Part shown: piece by piece, positions 35,810 to 44,900 of the stretch | How positions within the stretch are numbered: the first letter of the stretch is position 1 | Layout: each line of letters starts with the position of its first letter | Origin: Ignavibacteria bacterium | GTDB taxonomy: Bacteria > Bacteroidota > Ignavibacteria > Ch128b | Reading direction: 5' to 3' | Assembly: GCA_013177855.1 (NCBI GenBank) | Contig: JABLYA010000001.1 | Location: forward strand, 977,231 to 1,041,230 | Length of the DNA: 64,000 nt | Position numbers and translations under genes: made by a program | Notes under the pieces: generated by a model | The model's input: the letters and a program-made list of their open reading frames with translations, nothing else | What the model was told of the DNA's origin: nothing | Databases searched by the model: none

Positions 35810-37297
35810 ATGAAAAAAATTAAACTAAAACTATACAATCAAATTATACTTGGATTGATACTTGGCGCAATCTTCGGTGGAATTTTTCACATCGACAAAA
35901 ATAAAGTTGAAATAGTTTACCAATCTGAGGGAGTTCAAAAAAGCGAAATAATAAAATTTGATATCGTAGAGTTTATAATTGATGGTAATAAAGAAATCAT
36001 AAAAGATCAAAACAAAATAATTCAGAGATTTAACCAGTTAAGCGAAACCGAAAAGAAGCGATTGGTTTTAGTTACAAGAGAGAAAAGTTATTCTAACATT
36101 CAAGAAATCAAAAAGGCAGGGACAATTGCAACTCAAATAAAACCAGTAGGAACAATCTTTATCAATTTATTAAATATGATTGCGATTCCACTTGTACTTG
36201 CATCATTGATAGTTGGGGTTGCAAGTCTTGGAAATGTAAAGAAACTTGCTCGCATTGGTGGTAAAACAATAGGTATTTATATTCTTACAACTGCAATCGC
36301 AATTACTATTGGTTTAGTACTTGGTAATGTAATCCAGCCAGGAAAACAACTAAATCCTCAAACTAAAGAAGAGCTTGTTACGGCTTATCAAACAGAAGTG
36401 GCGCAAAAAGTTCAAACAAAAATTGAGTTTAATATTGTAGATCAAATTGTAAATCTTGTACCGAGAAATATTTTCAAAGCTCTTGCTGATGCTCAGATGC
36501 TTCAAATAGTTTTCTTTGCTTTGATGGTAGGATTAGCACTTACTATGCTTTCACAAGCTAAATCCGAACCTGTAATAAAATTTTTTGATGGATTTAGCGA
36601 TGCAATGATTAAGCTTGTTGATTTGATTATGAAAATTGCACCTTACGGAGTATTCGCTCTAATTTCGGCAACAGTTGCAGAATTCGGTTTTGAGATTCTT
36701 CAAACTTTATTCTGGTACATATTTACAGTTCTTGCTGGATTAATTATTCATACAATTTTTATCTATAGCGGATTAGTAAAATTCTTTGGTAAGCTCAGTC
36801 CAAAAATATTTTTCAAGGGAATTCGAAGAGCCCAGCTTGTGGCTTTTACAACAAGTTCAAGTGCTGCAACTTTGCCAGTGAATATGGAATGTTGTGAAGA
36901 AAATCTTGGTATCCCAAAAAGCATAACGAGCTTTACTCTTCCCTTAGGTGCAACAATTAATATGGATGGAACCGCTCTTTATCAAGGAGTAGCTGCTGTT
37001 TTTATTTCTCAAGTTTTTGGAATGGATTTAAGTCTCGGTGATCAACTGGTAATTATTTTTACAGCAGTTCTTGCATCTATAGGGACAGCACCGGTCCCGG
37101 GAGTTGGGATTATAATGCTCTTAATAATTTTAAAAGCAGTTCATATTCCTGAAATTGGAATTGCTTTAATTTTAGGTGTGGATCGAATTCTTGATATGTG
37201 TCGAACAATCACAAATATTACAGGTGATGCAGCGGTGAGTGTTGTAGTAGCCAGATCAGAAAATCAAATACAAAAAATTGATTTGACAGAAGCTTAA
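35810..37297 (+). CDS. Dicarboxylate/glutamate:cation symporter (DAACS) with N-terminal insert
   Basis: Sodium or proton symporter of the glutamate/C4-dicarboxylate family, 495 aa, cytoplasmic membrane. Signature regions: FTTSSSAATLPVNMEC (hairpin HP1 serine-rich), LPLGATINMDGTALYQ (TM7 NMDGT), and IGTAPVPGVGIIMLL (HP2). A charged ~70-residue stretch (about residues 27-100) lies between TM1 and TM2, longer than usual, and probably faces the periplasm. Substrate among aspartate, glutamate or C4-dicarboxylates is not decidable. The SDR gene begins 15 bp downstream on the same strand. Confidence 0.92.
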   Translation: MKKIKLKLYNQIILGLILGAIFGGIFHIDKNKVEIVYQSEGVQKSEIIKFDIVEFIIDGNKEIIKDQNKIIQRFNQLSETEKKRLVLVTREKSYSNIQEIKKAGTIATQIKPVGTIFINLLNMIAIPLVLASLIVGVASLGNVKKLARIGGKTIGIYILTTAIAITIGLVLGNVIQPGKQLNPQTKEELVTAYQTEVAQKVQTKIEFNIVDQIVNLVPRNIFKALADAQMLQIVFFALMVGLALTMLSQAKSEPVIKFFDGFSDAMIKLVDLIMKIAPYGVFALISATVAEFGFEILQTLFWYIFTVLAGLIIHTIFIYSGLVKFFGKLSPKIFFKGIRRAQLVAFTTSSSAATLPVNMECCEENLGIPKSITSFTLPLGATINMDGTALYQGVAAVFISQVFGMDLSLGDQLVIIFTAVLASIGTAPVPGVGIIMLLIILKAVHIPEIGIALILGVDRILDMCRTITNITGDAAVSVVVARSENQIQKIDLTEA

Positions 37298-37312
37298 AAT
37301 TCTGGAGGAAAA

Positions 37313-38101
37313 ATGGAACTCGAATTAAAAGGGAAAAATGCTCTCGTAACAGCATCGAGCAAAGGAATTGGAAAAGCTTGTGCAGAAGCTCTGGCTGCCG
37401 AAGGCTGCAATGTGATGATCTGTTCAAGAAATTCTGAAAATTTAATTCAGACAGCAGATGAATTAATTCGAAATTTCGGTACCAATGTCCATTGGTTCAA
37501 ATGTGATTTAAGAAATCCACAGGATATTGAAGAACTTGTGAAAGAAACTTTTCGCTCTCTCGGTTCAATCGATATTGTTGTAAATAATTGCGGCGGACCT
37601 CCTTCAAACAATATTTTTAATTTTACTGAGGATGATTGGAATAATGCATATCAAGAGATTTTACTTTCTGTAATTCGAATCACAAATCTTGTAATCGATC
37701 AAATGAAGAAAAATAATTTTGGTCGAATTATAAACATAACTTCTGTGACTGTCAAACAACCAATTCAAAGGCTTGTTCTTTCAAACTCATTAAGGAATGC
37801 AGTGATTGGTTATGCAAAAACTTTATCAAATGAAGTTGCACCATTTGGAATAACTGTAAATAATGTTGCACCTGGATACACTTTAACAAAAAGAGTTTAT
37901 GATCTTGCAGTAGAACAATCAAAACTTACAGGTAAAAGTCACGAAGAAATTTTGAAAAGTTACACTCAGGATATTCCGATGGGTAGATTAGGTAAGCCGG
38001 AAGAGGTAGGAAGTTTAGTTGCGTTACTTGCCTCAGAGAAAGCAAGCTACATCACAGGGCAAACGATTTTTATCGATGGCGGGTATATAAAGTCAATTTA
38101 A
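37313..38101 (+). CDS. SDR family oxidoreductase lacking the canonical Tyr-Lys pair
   Basis: Short-chain dehydrogenase/reductase fold, 262 aa. NAD(P)-binding TASSKGIGKACAEALA, then DIVVNNCGGPP (NNAG region), then the INITSVTVKQP catalytic Ser region. The YxxxK motif is replaced by S-N-S-L-R in LVLSNSLRNAVIGYAK, and the C-terminus ends normally ITGQTIFIDGGYIKS. Similar sequences annotated as 3-oxoacyl-ACP reductase-like exist, but standard catalysis is doubtful. The start follows GGAGGAAAA. After the stop the hairpin-repeat block begins within ~50 bp. Confidence 0.88.
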   Translation: MELELKGKNALVTASSKGIGKACAEALAAEGCNVMICSRNSENLIQTADELIRNFGTNVHWFKCDLRNPQDIEELVKETFRSLGSIDIVVNNCGGPPSNNIFNFTEDDWNNAYQEILLSVIRITNLVIDQMKKNNFGRIINITSVTVKQPIQRLVLSNSLRNAVIGYAKTLSNEVAPFGITVNNVAPGYTLTKRVYDLAVEQSKLTGKSHEEILKSYTQDIPMGRLGKPEEVGSLVALLASEKASYITGQTIFIDGGYIKSI

Positions 38102-38500
38102 TTTTATTTTTTGGATTGAGACTATCGAAGAAAGAGTAAAAGCTCTTCTTAATGTCAGGCTAAGATTGTCGAAGCCTGACAGCAATTAAAATTAAAACAT
38201 TCTTTAGGGTCACCCTTCGTCGGGGCTCAGGATGACATTTCCTTCGACGGGGCTCAGGATGACATTCCGCTGTCATACTGAGTTCATCGAAGTATGACAG
38301 CAAGTAAAAACATAATTTCAAAAATTAAAGTCACCCTTCGTCGGGGCTCAGGATGACATTACGCTGTCATACTGAGTTCATCGAAGTATGACAGCGAGTA
38401 AGAACACAAATTCAGAAAGTGAAGTCATCCTTCGACAAGCTCAGGATGACATTTCTTTCGACAAGCTCAGGATGACATTTCCTTTAAACAAAATTTTAAT
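38102..38500. repeat. Hairpin-repeat block A (inverted orientation to blocks B and C)
   Basis: Gene-free stretch after the SDR gene, built of hairpins with a shared loop. Type 3 (GTCAGGCT...AGCCTGAC) is at 38154-38180. Type 2 (CTGTCATACT...AGTATGACAG) is at 38270-38300 and 38364-38394. Type 1 (GTCATCCT...AGGATGAC and variants GTCACCCT) is at about 38209-38237, 38330-38357 and 38424-38450, with partial copies between. The spacer after type 3 (aattaaaacattctttagg) and the spacer between type 2 and type 1 also occur in blocks C and D. No ORF or RNA gene seen. Confidence 0.9.
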
Positions 38501-38877
38501 AGGTCGCTCCTATGGAGCTTTTGTATTTTTTGTTTGTTTTCCTTACTACAAATAGGTCGCTTTTACGAAGCTTTTTTAAGTTAAATTAAAACAAACAACT
38601 AATGGTATTTTATTTCAAAGTAAATCGTCTAAAATTTCTAATTGAATTTTTTAAAGAAATCGTATAGTGACGACCTCTTTGTAGAAAATAATTAACAAGC
38701 TCAGAACAAATTGAAGTTGCGTAGCAAAAACCTATTTGTAGGAAAAATTTTGAACAGCCAAAAATAAAAGTCGCGTAGCGACGACCTATTTGTAGATAGA
38801 ATTATGTGACGCATAAGAAATTAAATCCAGAATGGATGAAATTATTAAAGAAAAATAAATACAGGTAAATCAAAAAA
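38500..38877. repeat. Short interspersed repeats around GTCGC/CTCC hairpins
   Basis: Between block A and the IS lie two copies of AGGTCGCTCCTATGGAGC-like hairpins (38501-38517, 38552-38571). In inverted orientation follow three copies of CGTAGCGACGACCTATTTGTAG-like sequence (about 38661-38685, 38716-38743, 38770-38797). A copy of the AATCC(N)GAA(N)GGATGAAATTATT repeat is at 38822-38846. Such sequences are common in Bacteroidota-type genomes. Nothing coding is seen. Confidence 0.75.
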
Positions 38878-40734
38878 GAGCCTGTCCAAAAAGTTGGCAC
38901 GAAAAATGAATTTATATTAAGTATGCAAAAAGAAATATTTATAAAAAGGGAAAAAAGAAAAATTTAGGTGAAGAATTATGATGGATTCTCTATTTGGAGA
39001 ACAGGAATTTCAGAAATGAGAAAAAGGAAGAAGAAGAAAGGTGGTCGACAGGTATTTAAGGAATATAACCAGGCACAGCTGAAGTTGTTACCGCCATCAC
39101 TTGATGAGTTAATTCCTCCAAAACACATAGTGAGAGTAATCAATCGGATAGTTGAAAATATGAACATCAAGGTTTTGGAGGCGACATACAAAGGAGGAGG
39201 AGCCAGTGCATACGATCCGAGGATGATGTTAAAAGTTGTAATATATTCATTTGTAAGTAAGATATATTCAGTTCGACAAATAGCTAAAGCACTAAGAGAG
39301 AATATTTGTTTTATGTGGTTAGCAGCTAATAATAAACCTGATTTCAGGACAATAAGTTATTTTATATTAAATCGATTAACTGGGGAAGTTCTTACAGAGA
39401 TATTTACGGAGGTAATAATATATTTAATTAAGCGTAAATACATTGATATGAAGGAATATTTTGTAGATGGTTCGATCATTAAGGCAAATGCAAATAAGCA
39501 TAGTTATGTATGGAGGAAGAATATTGAACGATATAGGGAGAGGATAGAATTAAAGATAAAGGATAGAATGGAAGAGATGATAAAACTAATCGAAGAGGAG
39601 AACTCAATTTATGGTGATAGAGATTTAGAAGAACTTGGAGAGTGGTCAAAGGATTTAACATCAGAAGAAGAACAAGAGAGTATAGAGAGATTAAATAAAT
39701 TAATAGGTAAGATAGTCAAAGGGATAGATAGTCAAAAGGAGGTTAATAAAAGATTAGATAGAGATAGAGCCAAGCGAAGGAGACAGATAAAAAGTTTGAA
39801 TAGAGAGATTAATAAGTTTGTAGAGAAGAAGAAGATATATGATGAATATCTCAGAGTGTTAAAAGATCGAAATAGTTGTTCAAAGACAGATTTGGATGCG
39901 ACATTTACGAGCTTAAAGACAAAGGGAGTTGAACCGGCCTATATGGTAATGATAGGGACAGAGAATCAATTTATAATAAATGGAACAGTATGTAGAAGGT
40001 TATCAGAGGCAAAGGGATTTAAGGAACATATGGAAGAGTTACTTAAGAGAGGATTGAAGCCTGAGAGAGTGGTAGGAGATAGTGGATTTGGTTCAGAACA
40101 GAATTATGAATTTTTAGAAAAAGAAGGTATAGAGGGGTATTTGAAGTATAATACATTTAATAAAGAAGAGAAAGGGAATAAAAGACCAATTAAGGGATTT
40201 GTTAGAGACAATTTCAAATATGATAAAGCTTTGGATGTGTTTATATGTCCCGAGGGAAAAGAATTAAGATATATAAGAGATGAAGAGAGTAAAGTTGAAG
40301 ATGGACATAAAAAGAAGTATCGTGTATATAGGTGTAATAGTTGTATAAGTTGCAGTTTCAGATGGGAGTGCATAAAATCAAATAATAATTATAAAGAGAT
40401 AAGGTTAAACACAAAATTTGAAAGATATAAAGAAGAAGCTTTTAATAAATTAACTTCAGAAGAGGGAAAGAGGTTAAGAAAACGGCGGAATTATGAAGTA
40501 GAGAGTGTATTTGGTATTATAAAAGATGCTATGGGATTTAGAAAGTTTTTGAGACGAGGAATTGAAAAGGTTAAAAAGGAATTTAATTTAGTTTGTATTG
40601 CATATAATTAAAGAGATTAGCAAATTTTGAAACAGCCTCTTAAAGGTGTATTTTTTTCTCCTCATATTTTTAGAGTTTCAAATGTAATTTCTTCAACATT
40701 TTTGATCTGAAAAACTTACTTTTTGGACAGGCTC
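38878..40734 (+). mobile_element. IS1182-like insertion sequence, apparently intact
   Basis: Bounded by 17-bp perfect terminal inverted repeats, GAGCCTGTCCAAAAAGT (38878-38894) and its complement (40718-40734). Total 1857 bp with one complete transposase gene in between. No convincing target duplication is seen at the flanks: A-rich before 38878, GAAATT after 40734. The right flank resumes inside the AATCCTGAAAGGATGAAATTATT-type repeat, so it appears to have landed in a repeat array. The right arm of about 100 bp after the gene contains no further ORF. Confidence 0.9.
39016..40611 (+). CDS. IS1182 family transposase
   Basis: Transposase with DUF772-type N-terminal domain and DDE catalytic region. 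N-terminus KGGRQVFKEYNQAQL then LLPPSLDELIPPKHIVRVIN, with YFVDGSIIKANANKHSYVW and VVGDSGFGSEQNYEFLE as the Asp-containing strands. A Cys-rich zinc segment (YRCNSCISCSFRWEC) and the Glu-bearing KRRNYEVESVFGIIKDAMG near the C-terminus complete the DDE set. I choose the ATG at 39016, matching how family members begin; a GTG at 38970 region gives a 16-residue extension. Typical length ~530 aa. Its codon use is more purine-rich than the neighbouring genes. Confidence 0.93.
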   Translation: MRKRKKKKGGRQVFKEYNQAQLKLLPPSLDELIPPKHIVRVINRIVENMNIKVLEATYKGGGASAYDPRMMLKVVIYSFVSKIYSVRQIAKALRENICFMWLAANNKPDFRTISYFILNRLTGEVLTEIFTEVIIYLIKRKYIDMKEYFVDGSIIKANANKHSYVWRKNIERYRERIELKIKDRMEEMIKLIEEENSIYGDRDLEELGEWSKDLTSEEEQESIERLNKLIGKIVKGIDSQKEVNKRLDRDRAKRRRQIKSLNREINKFVEKKKIYDEYLRVLKDRNSCSKTDLDATFTSLKTKGVEPAYMVMIGTENQFIINGTVCRRLSEAKGFKEHMEELLKRGLKPERVVGDSGFGSEQNYEFLEKEGIEGYLKYNTFNKEEKGNKRPIKGFVRDNFKYDKALDVFICPEGKELRYIRDEESKVEDGHKKKYRVYRCNSCISCSFRWECIKSNNNYKEIRLNTKFERYKEEAFNKLTSEEGKRLRKRRNYEVESVFGIIKDAMGFRKFLRRGIEKVKKEFNLVCIAYN

Positions 40735-41629
40735 GAAATTATTATAGAAAAAATTGAAGGCACAACAAAAGACAAAATCCTGAAGGGATGACATTATTTC
40801 AAAACGAATACACGATTGAAATATTCGATTTGTGATATTTTTATCATTGATCCTAAAATGTCACTCCTTCGGAGTTTTAATATTTTCATCGCAAATTGAA
40901 TTCTACAATAATTTCACCACTTCGTGGTTGTGGGTTGCTGATCTTTTAATTGAATTAATTTATTAATGAATTATTCGAAAAGATATTTGTTTGAAATAAT
41001 TGAAATTAAAATTTGCGGTAATAGAAAATAAACAAAAAGAAGTTCAAAGTTAATGGTCACAAATCATATTGGACTAATGAAAAGAGCCAAATTTAAATAA
41101 ACTCATAATGGCTTGATACGAATGACAGTGAATTTGAATGTAGGTGAATAAAAAAAGAATATAAAAACCCCACAGGGGTTTAATGTGAATAGCCCCCAAT
41201 TGCATTGGGGGTAAATAGGAACAAAAAATCAAAGAACTATGAAGGTGTTAAATTATAAAAGAAATTGTTCTAAACGATCTTAAAAATTCAATTGCAGATC
41301 AGACATCAAAAAAATATTAACCCAAATTCAACCCTTTCAGGGTTGAATTTTTTTTGAACTTATTTCCCCGAGTTGAACTCGGGGCTAATCAAATTCAACT
41401 CCTTCGGAGTTGATGATTAAAAAAATAATAGTAATCTAATTGTTAATTATTAAAGGGAACCTAGAATTAAATCCAGAATGGATGAAATTATTATAGAAAA
41501 ACAATTAAATATAAAACAACAAAATCCTGAAAGGATGAAATTATCTTCCACAAACTCAGGGCGACATTACGCTGTGATACTGAGTTCATAGAAATAAGTC
41601 AACAAGTAGAAACATTAAATTTTACTCCA
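40735..41629. repeat. Gene-free stretch packed with short palindromic repeats
   Basis: About 0.9 kb without a credible gene. AATCCTGAAAGGATG-type repeats lie at 40774, 41468 and 41521. Other hairpins: CACTCCTTCGGAGT (40862-40875), CCACTTCGTGG (40917-40927), AAACCCCACAGGGGTTT (41165-41181), CCCCCAATTGCATTGGGGG (41193-41211), ATTCAACCCTTTCAGGGTTGAAT (41326-41348), CCCCGAGTTGAACTCGGGG (41366-41384), TCAACTCCTTCGGAGTTGA (41395-41413). A decayed type 2 hairpin (CGCTGTGATACTGAGTTCATAG) lies at about 41571-41592, next to the end of the downstream polymerase fragment. Confidence 0.8.
41326..41357 (+). terminator. Terminator-like hairpin with T tract
   Basis: A 10-bp perfect stem with a 3-base loop at 41326-41348 followed by a run of T (41348-41355). 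It could stop transcription rightward, but no plus-strand gene ends immediately before it. It is also a member of the palindromic repeat family, so termination is only an inference. Confidence 0.35.
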
Positions 41630-43387
41630 TCAAAAATTCACCAATTGTTTGAAAACCATATCATCAGCGATTTCTTCGATCATCTTAAACTCTTCATTAA
41701 GTATTTTCTCTGTGTTTTTATAAATGTTTTCGGCATCGTCAATCTGACTTGTTCTCATCGCAATTCTTGAATTTATAACTGAAAGTTTTTTCACAGTTAC
41801 CGTATCTCCAAGCTCATTATCAACAAATCCTTCAATTAAATATGGCCCCATTGAGAGAGTTAGCGGCGCATATTTTTCATACTCTTTCGGAAAGATTACA
41901 GCTTCAAAAGTTCCAGTCAAATCTTCAAGTGATAGAAATTTCATTATATCACCTTTTCTTGTTCTAATTCTTTTCGATGTCATAAGCCAGCCAATAACTT
42001 TAACCTTACGACCCTTATTCAACGGCAATTCTTCGGCAGGAGTAATGGAAGGATCATTCACAAACTTTGAATAAAACTCGAGCGGATGACGGCTTACCAT
42101 ATAACCAAATGTTTCATATTCAGTCTTACAAACCTGAGCAATGGAATATTTTTTCACATTATTGATACCAATAATCTTCAGCAGTTCTTCAAAGTACTTA
42201 TCATCTTCGAATAGATTAATAGTCTGATTATCTTTTAATTTTTTTCGATGGAGTTCGATATCGAGCAATCTCATTAGAATTGGACGAGCATAAAGAACAA
42301 AAGAATCATTTGACAATCTTTCGTCTGTTTTTGTTTGAGAAGTTTTCAAAAGTTCAAGTTTATTTGAATATTTCACCTGATAAGGAAAACCTATCTTTCT
42401 CAAACCATTGAATATCTGTTCAGCAAAGCAATCCATAGCTCCGCATTGAATTAAAATTGAACACTCGGCATAACCAATTCCAGTCCTCTGGACAAAATCC
42501 CGCAAAGATTTGTATCTCCCATTTTTCTTTCGCTCGCTGACAATTTTTTCCATTGATGAGTGGGAAAGGTTTTTAATTGCCATCAAACCAATTCTGATCC
42601 AGTCATCTTTTCCTGTGTATTCAATCTCGCTTTCATTAATATCTGGAAGAAGAATTTTGAGCCCCAGCCTTTTGCTTTCCTGAACATAAACAGCAGCTGA
42701 ATAATACCCGCCTTGATTGGTGAGAATAGAAGACATAAACTCAGCTGGATAATGTGCCTTCAGAAAAGCATTTTGAAACGAAAGTAAAGCAAATGATGCA
42801 CTGTGAGCTTTACAGAATGCGTATCCAGCGAAAGATTCAATTTGACGCCAGAGTTCAGCAGTAACTTCTTCTGAATATTTTTTTAAGCAATGCTCGAAGA
42901 ATTTATCTTTCAACTTCCGCATAGCTTCGTATGAACGCATTTTTCCGCTCATAGCTCTTCTTAGCAAATCAGCTTCTTCAAGTGAAAGTCCCGCAACATA
43001 GTGAGCAACTTTTATCACATCTTCTTGATAAATCATTACTCCATAGGTTTCTTTGAGAAGAGGTTCAAGTTCAGGGACCAGATATTTTCTTCGTGAGGGA
43101 TCGTGATGTCTTGCAATAAATTCAGCCATCATTCCACTTTCGGCAACTCCGGGACGAATAACTGAACTAATAGCGGTTAACATTTCAAATGTATCGGATT
43201 TCATTTTCTTAAGAAGCGAACGCATTCCTGGAGACTCAATGTAAAAACATCCAATGGTTTGCCCTTCTCTAATTATTCGTTTAGTTTCTTCGTCGTTGAA
43301 AATTTTCTGAAAGTTGTAAATATCAAAATCTTTTGTTTTTATTAGAGCAGGGAAGAGCTTGAAGATTTTTGGATTAGAGGAAATCAT
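41630..43387 (-). CDS. C-terminal half of a DnaE/ImuC-type DNA polymerase III alpha
   Basis: 585 aa corresponding to the fingers and C-terminal part of a Pol III alpha subunit. It opens ISSNPKIFKLFPAL, then REGQTIGCFYIESPGMRSLL, VIRPGVAESGMMAEF, YQEDVIKVAHYVAGLSLEEADLLRRAMSGK, FAGYAFCKAHSASFALL and NQGGYYSAAVYVQESKRLGL. An OB-fold (RKVKVIGWLMTSKRI) is near the C-terminus, and NQTINLFED is a possible clamp-binding motif. It has no PHP domain and no catalytic-Asp palm; those are in the gene at 49361-51121. Both are on the same strand, in the expected order, with little linker lost. The QGGYY type points to the error-prone ImuC/second-DnaE branch. There is no clear ribosome site before 43387. 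Confidence 0.88.
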   Translation of the reverse strand: MISSNPKIFKLFPALIKTKDFDIYNFQKIFNDEETKRIIREGQTIGCFYIESPGMRSLLKKMKSDTFEMLTAISSVIRPGVAESGMMAEFIARHHDPSRRKYLVPELEPLLKETYGVMIYQEDVIKVAHYVAGLSLEEADLLRRAMSGKMRSYEAMRKLKDKFFEHCLKKYSEEVTAELWRQIESFAGYAFCKAHSASFALLSFQNAFLKAHYPAEFMSSILTNQGGYYSAAVYVQESKRLGLKILLPDINESEIEYTGKDDWIRIGLMAIKNLSHSSMEKIVSERKKNGRYKSLRDFVQRTGIGYAECSILIQCGAMDCFAEQIFNGLRKIGFPYQVKYSNKLELLKTSQTKTDERLSNDSFVLYARPILMRLLDIELHRKKLKDNQTINLFEDDKYFEELLKIIGINNVKKYSIAQVCKTEYETFGYMVSRHPLEFYSKFVNDPSITPAEELPLNKGRKVKVIGWLMTSKRIRTRKGDIMKFLSLEDLTGTFEAVIFPKEYEKYAPLTLSMGPYLIEGFVDNELGDTVTVKKLSVINSRIAMRTSQIDDAENIYKNTEKILNEEFKMIEEIADDMVFKQLVNF

Positions 43388-43436
43388 AATTATCTATTAT
43401 GTTCTTTAACAGGGTAGAATTACTAAATTTTAAATA

Positions 43437-43463
43437 AGGGCTAACCTTTGAGTTGTTAGCCCT
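43437..43463 (-). terminator. Intrinsic-terminator-like hairpin
   Basis: Nine-base perfect stem AGGGCTAAC/GTTAGCCCT around a 9-base loop, placed 18 bp downstream of the BNR lipoprotein stop on the minus strand, followed on that strand by TTATTTAAAATTTAG. The T run is weak. It would separate transcription of the lipoprotein gene from the polymerase fragment. Confidence 0.6.
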
Positions 43464-43480
43464 CAAAAGATAAAAAATCT

Positions 43481-44647
43481 TTATTGTAATTTAATTCGAT
43501 AAAGCCCCTTGTTCTCTTTATTTTTAACAAAATACAGAAACTTGTTCTTAAAATCATAAGCTAAAAATGTTTTTCTATCTGTATCTGAAGTTAATTTTGA
43601 CCAGGTTTGACCCCTATCCCTGGAAATATATATTACACATTTTGATGGATCAGATTTCAAATGGGCAGTAAAAACTATATATCCCTCTGGTGTCAATAAT
43701 AAATCATTTACCTTCGAATAATCTAATGTATTCGGGTCAACCATTTTGAAAGATAAACCAAAATCGCTACTTATCAATACTCTGCTCGAATCTATGATAA
43801 AATCAAAATCTTTATTTGCCAGCGGTATATTAATTACTTTTAATACAACCATCTCATTATATATTCGAATTAGATCAGAATACCAATTATCTACTATATT
43901 TTTGGCAACCCAGGTATTTCCAAAATCTGAACTAATTGCTAAATCATTATCATCAAAATCGCTTATAATAGCTGCGAACAATACCCCACTATATAAATTA
44001 CTCGTTGCAAAATCTTGAACAAGAACATAATCCCCAAAACTATAATACATTGATAAATCAATGGAATCAGTAAAAGACCTTCCGCCATTTGATGAACTAT
44101 ACAATCTTCCGTCGGCTGCCAAGCCGGATGGCATATCATATTTATTAGCAGTTGCGACTAAATAAATATAATTTGGGTCAAAATAATCAATAGCTATGGT
44201 TGTAATATGCTTATCCATTAAGTAGATATTACTATCTATTCCAGTCCAGCTCTTTCCATAATCATTAGTCTTAAGTAGAAAGGGAGAAAGAAAATTTTCA
44301 AAGATCATTCCAGCATTTTTTGCTAAGTAGGCAACAGATGGATTTTTGTGATCCCATACAATACACCTTGATCTTATTGAATCAAGTGTAACATTCCAGT
44401 TATTCCCATAATCTCTGCTAACAAAAACTTTTCTAATTGGACTGCCGGCAGAAACGATTATGTTCCAGGGTTGTTGTGGATTAACGGCAACTGCTTCTAT
44501 AAATTGACCACTAAAACCAACCAAATCAATCTCCCCTTTTTGGGCAGGAGGGTTGGGAAAAACATTTCCTTCTTGAACTGGTGTTTCTGAATTACACCCT
44601 AAAAATGAAATTATTATTAATACTGTGACTATCCTTAATGCTTTCAT
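43481..44647 (-). CDS. Lipoprotein with BNR/Asp-box beta-propeller repeats
   Basis: Lipoprotein of 388 aa with lipobox FLGCNSE. Six Asp-box (BNR) repeats of the S-x-D-x-G-x-x-W type: SRDYGNNW, TNDYGKSW, SSNGGRSF, SSDFGNTW, SSDFGLSF, SRDRGQTW. They indicate a beta-propeller as in sialidase- or sortilin-like folds. No sialidase active-site arginines are recognised, so it is most likely a binding or structural surface protein. The start is the ATG at 44647, preceded by GGAGGGGG five bases away; the ATG at 44662 overlaps that site. A frameshifted short gene ends 18 bp upstream. Confidence 0.82.
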   Translation of the reverse strand: MKALRIVTVLIIISFLGCNSETPVQEGNVFPNPPAQKGEIDLVGFSGQFIEAVAVNPQQPWNIIVSAGSPIRKVFVSRDYGNNWNVTLDSIRSRCIVWDHKNPSVAYLAKNAGMIFENFLSPFLLKTNDYGKSWTGIDSNIYLMDKHITTIAIDYFDPNYIYLVATANKYDMPSGLAADGRLYSSSNGGRSFTDSIDLSMYYSFGDYVLVQDFATSNLYSGVLFAAIISDFDDNDLAISSDFGNTWVAKNIVDNWYSDLIRIYNEMVVLKVINIPLANKDFDFIIDSSRVLISSDFGLSFKMVDPNTLDYSKVNDLLLTPEGYIVFTAHLKSDPSKCVIYISRDRGQTWSKLTSDTDRKTFLAYDFKNKFLYFVKNKENKGLYRIKLQ

Positions 44648-44664
44648 AATTTCCCCCTCCAATA

Positions 44665-44900
44665 TTATTTAAGATAAATAAGTTTTTTCTTGCTGTTATA
44701 TTGTAAAATATAGCTTTGCAAAGTTGCATCAGAAACATTTGCCTTTAACTTTACACATAATTCATCTGCAGCAACCATAACTTGCTGACCGTTTATATTT
44801 ACTGTCTTCAGTGGCGTCTGAGATAAGAGTATGGAGGAATTAAAGAGGCATATATATTATATATATTAACCAGAAGTGATGTAAATTTAATTTTTGTCAT
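44665..44900 (-). pseudogene. Frameshifted short exported peptide gene with TA-rich microsatellite
   Basis: A strong ribosome site (AAGGAGAG) four bases before the ATG at 44900 starts MTKIKFTSLLV, but that frame stops after about 30 codons. Another frame reads on from the TA tract (about 44849-44868): IYICLFNSSILLSQTPLK, then VNINGQQVMVAADELCVK, LKANVSDATLQSYIL, ending KKLIYLK and TAA at 44665. A one-base shift in the TATATATTATATATATTA tract would join the start to a secreted ~80-residue peptide. This is either a broken gene or a phase-variable one. The tail loosely resembles an inhibitor/prodomain fragment. It sits just upstream of the lipoprotein gene. Confidence 0.6.

Noticed and set aside
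39230-40373. Minus-strand ORFs over the transposase
   Set aside because: Low-complexity Leu/Ser-rich shadow frames without start signals; the plus-strand transposase has full family motifs.
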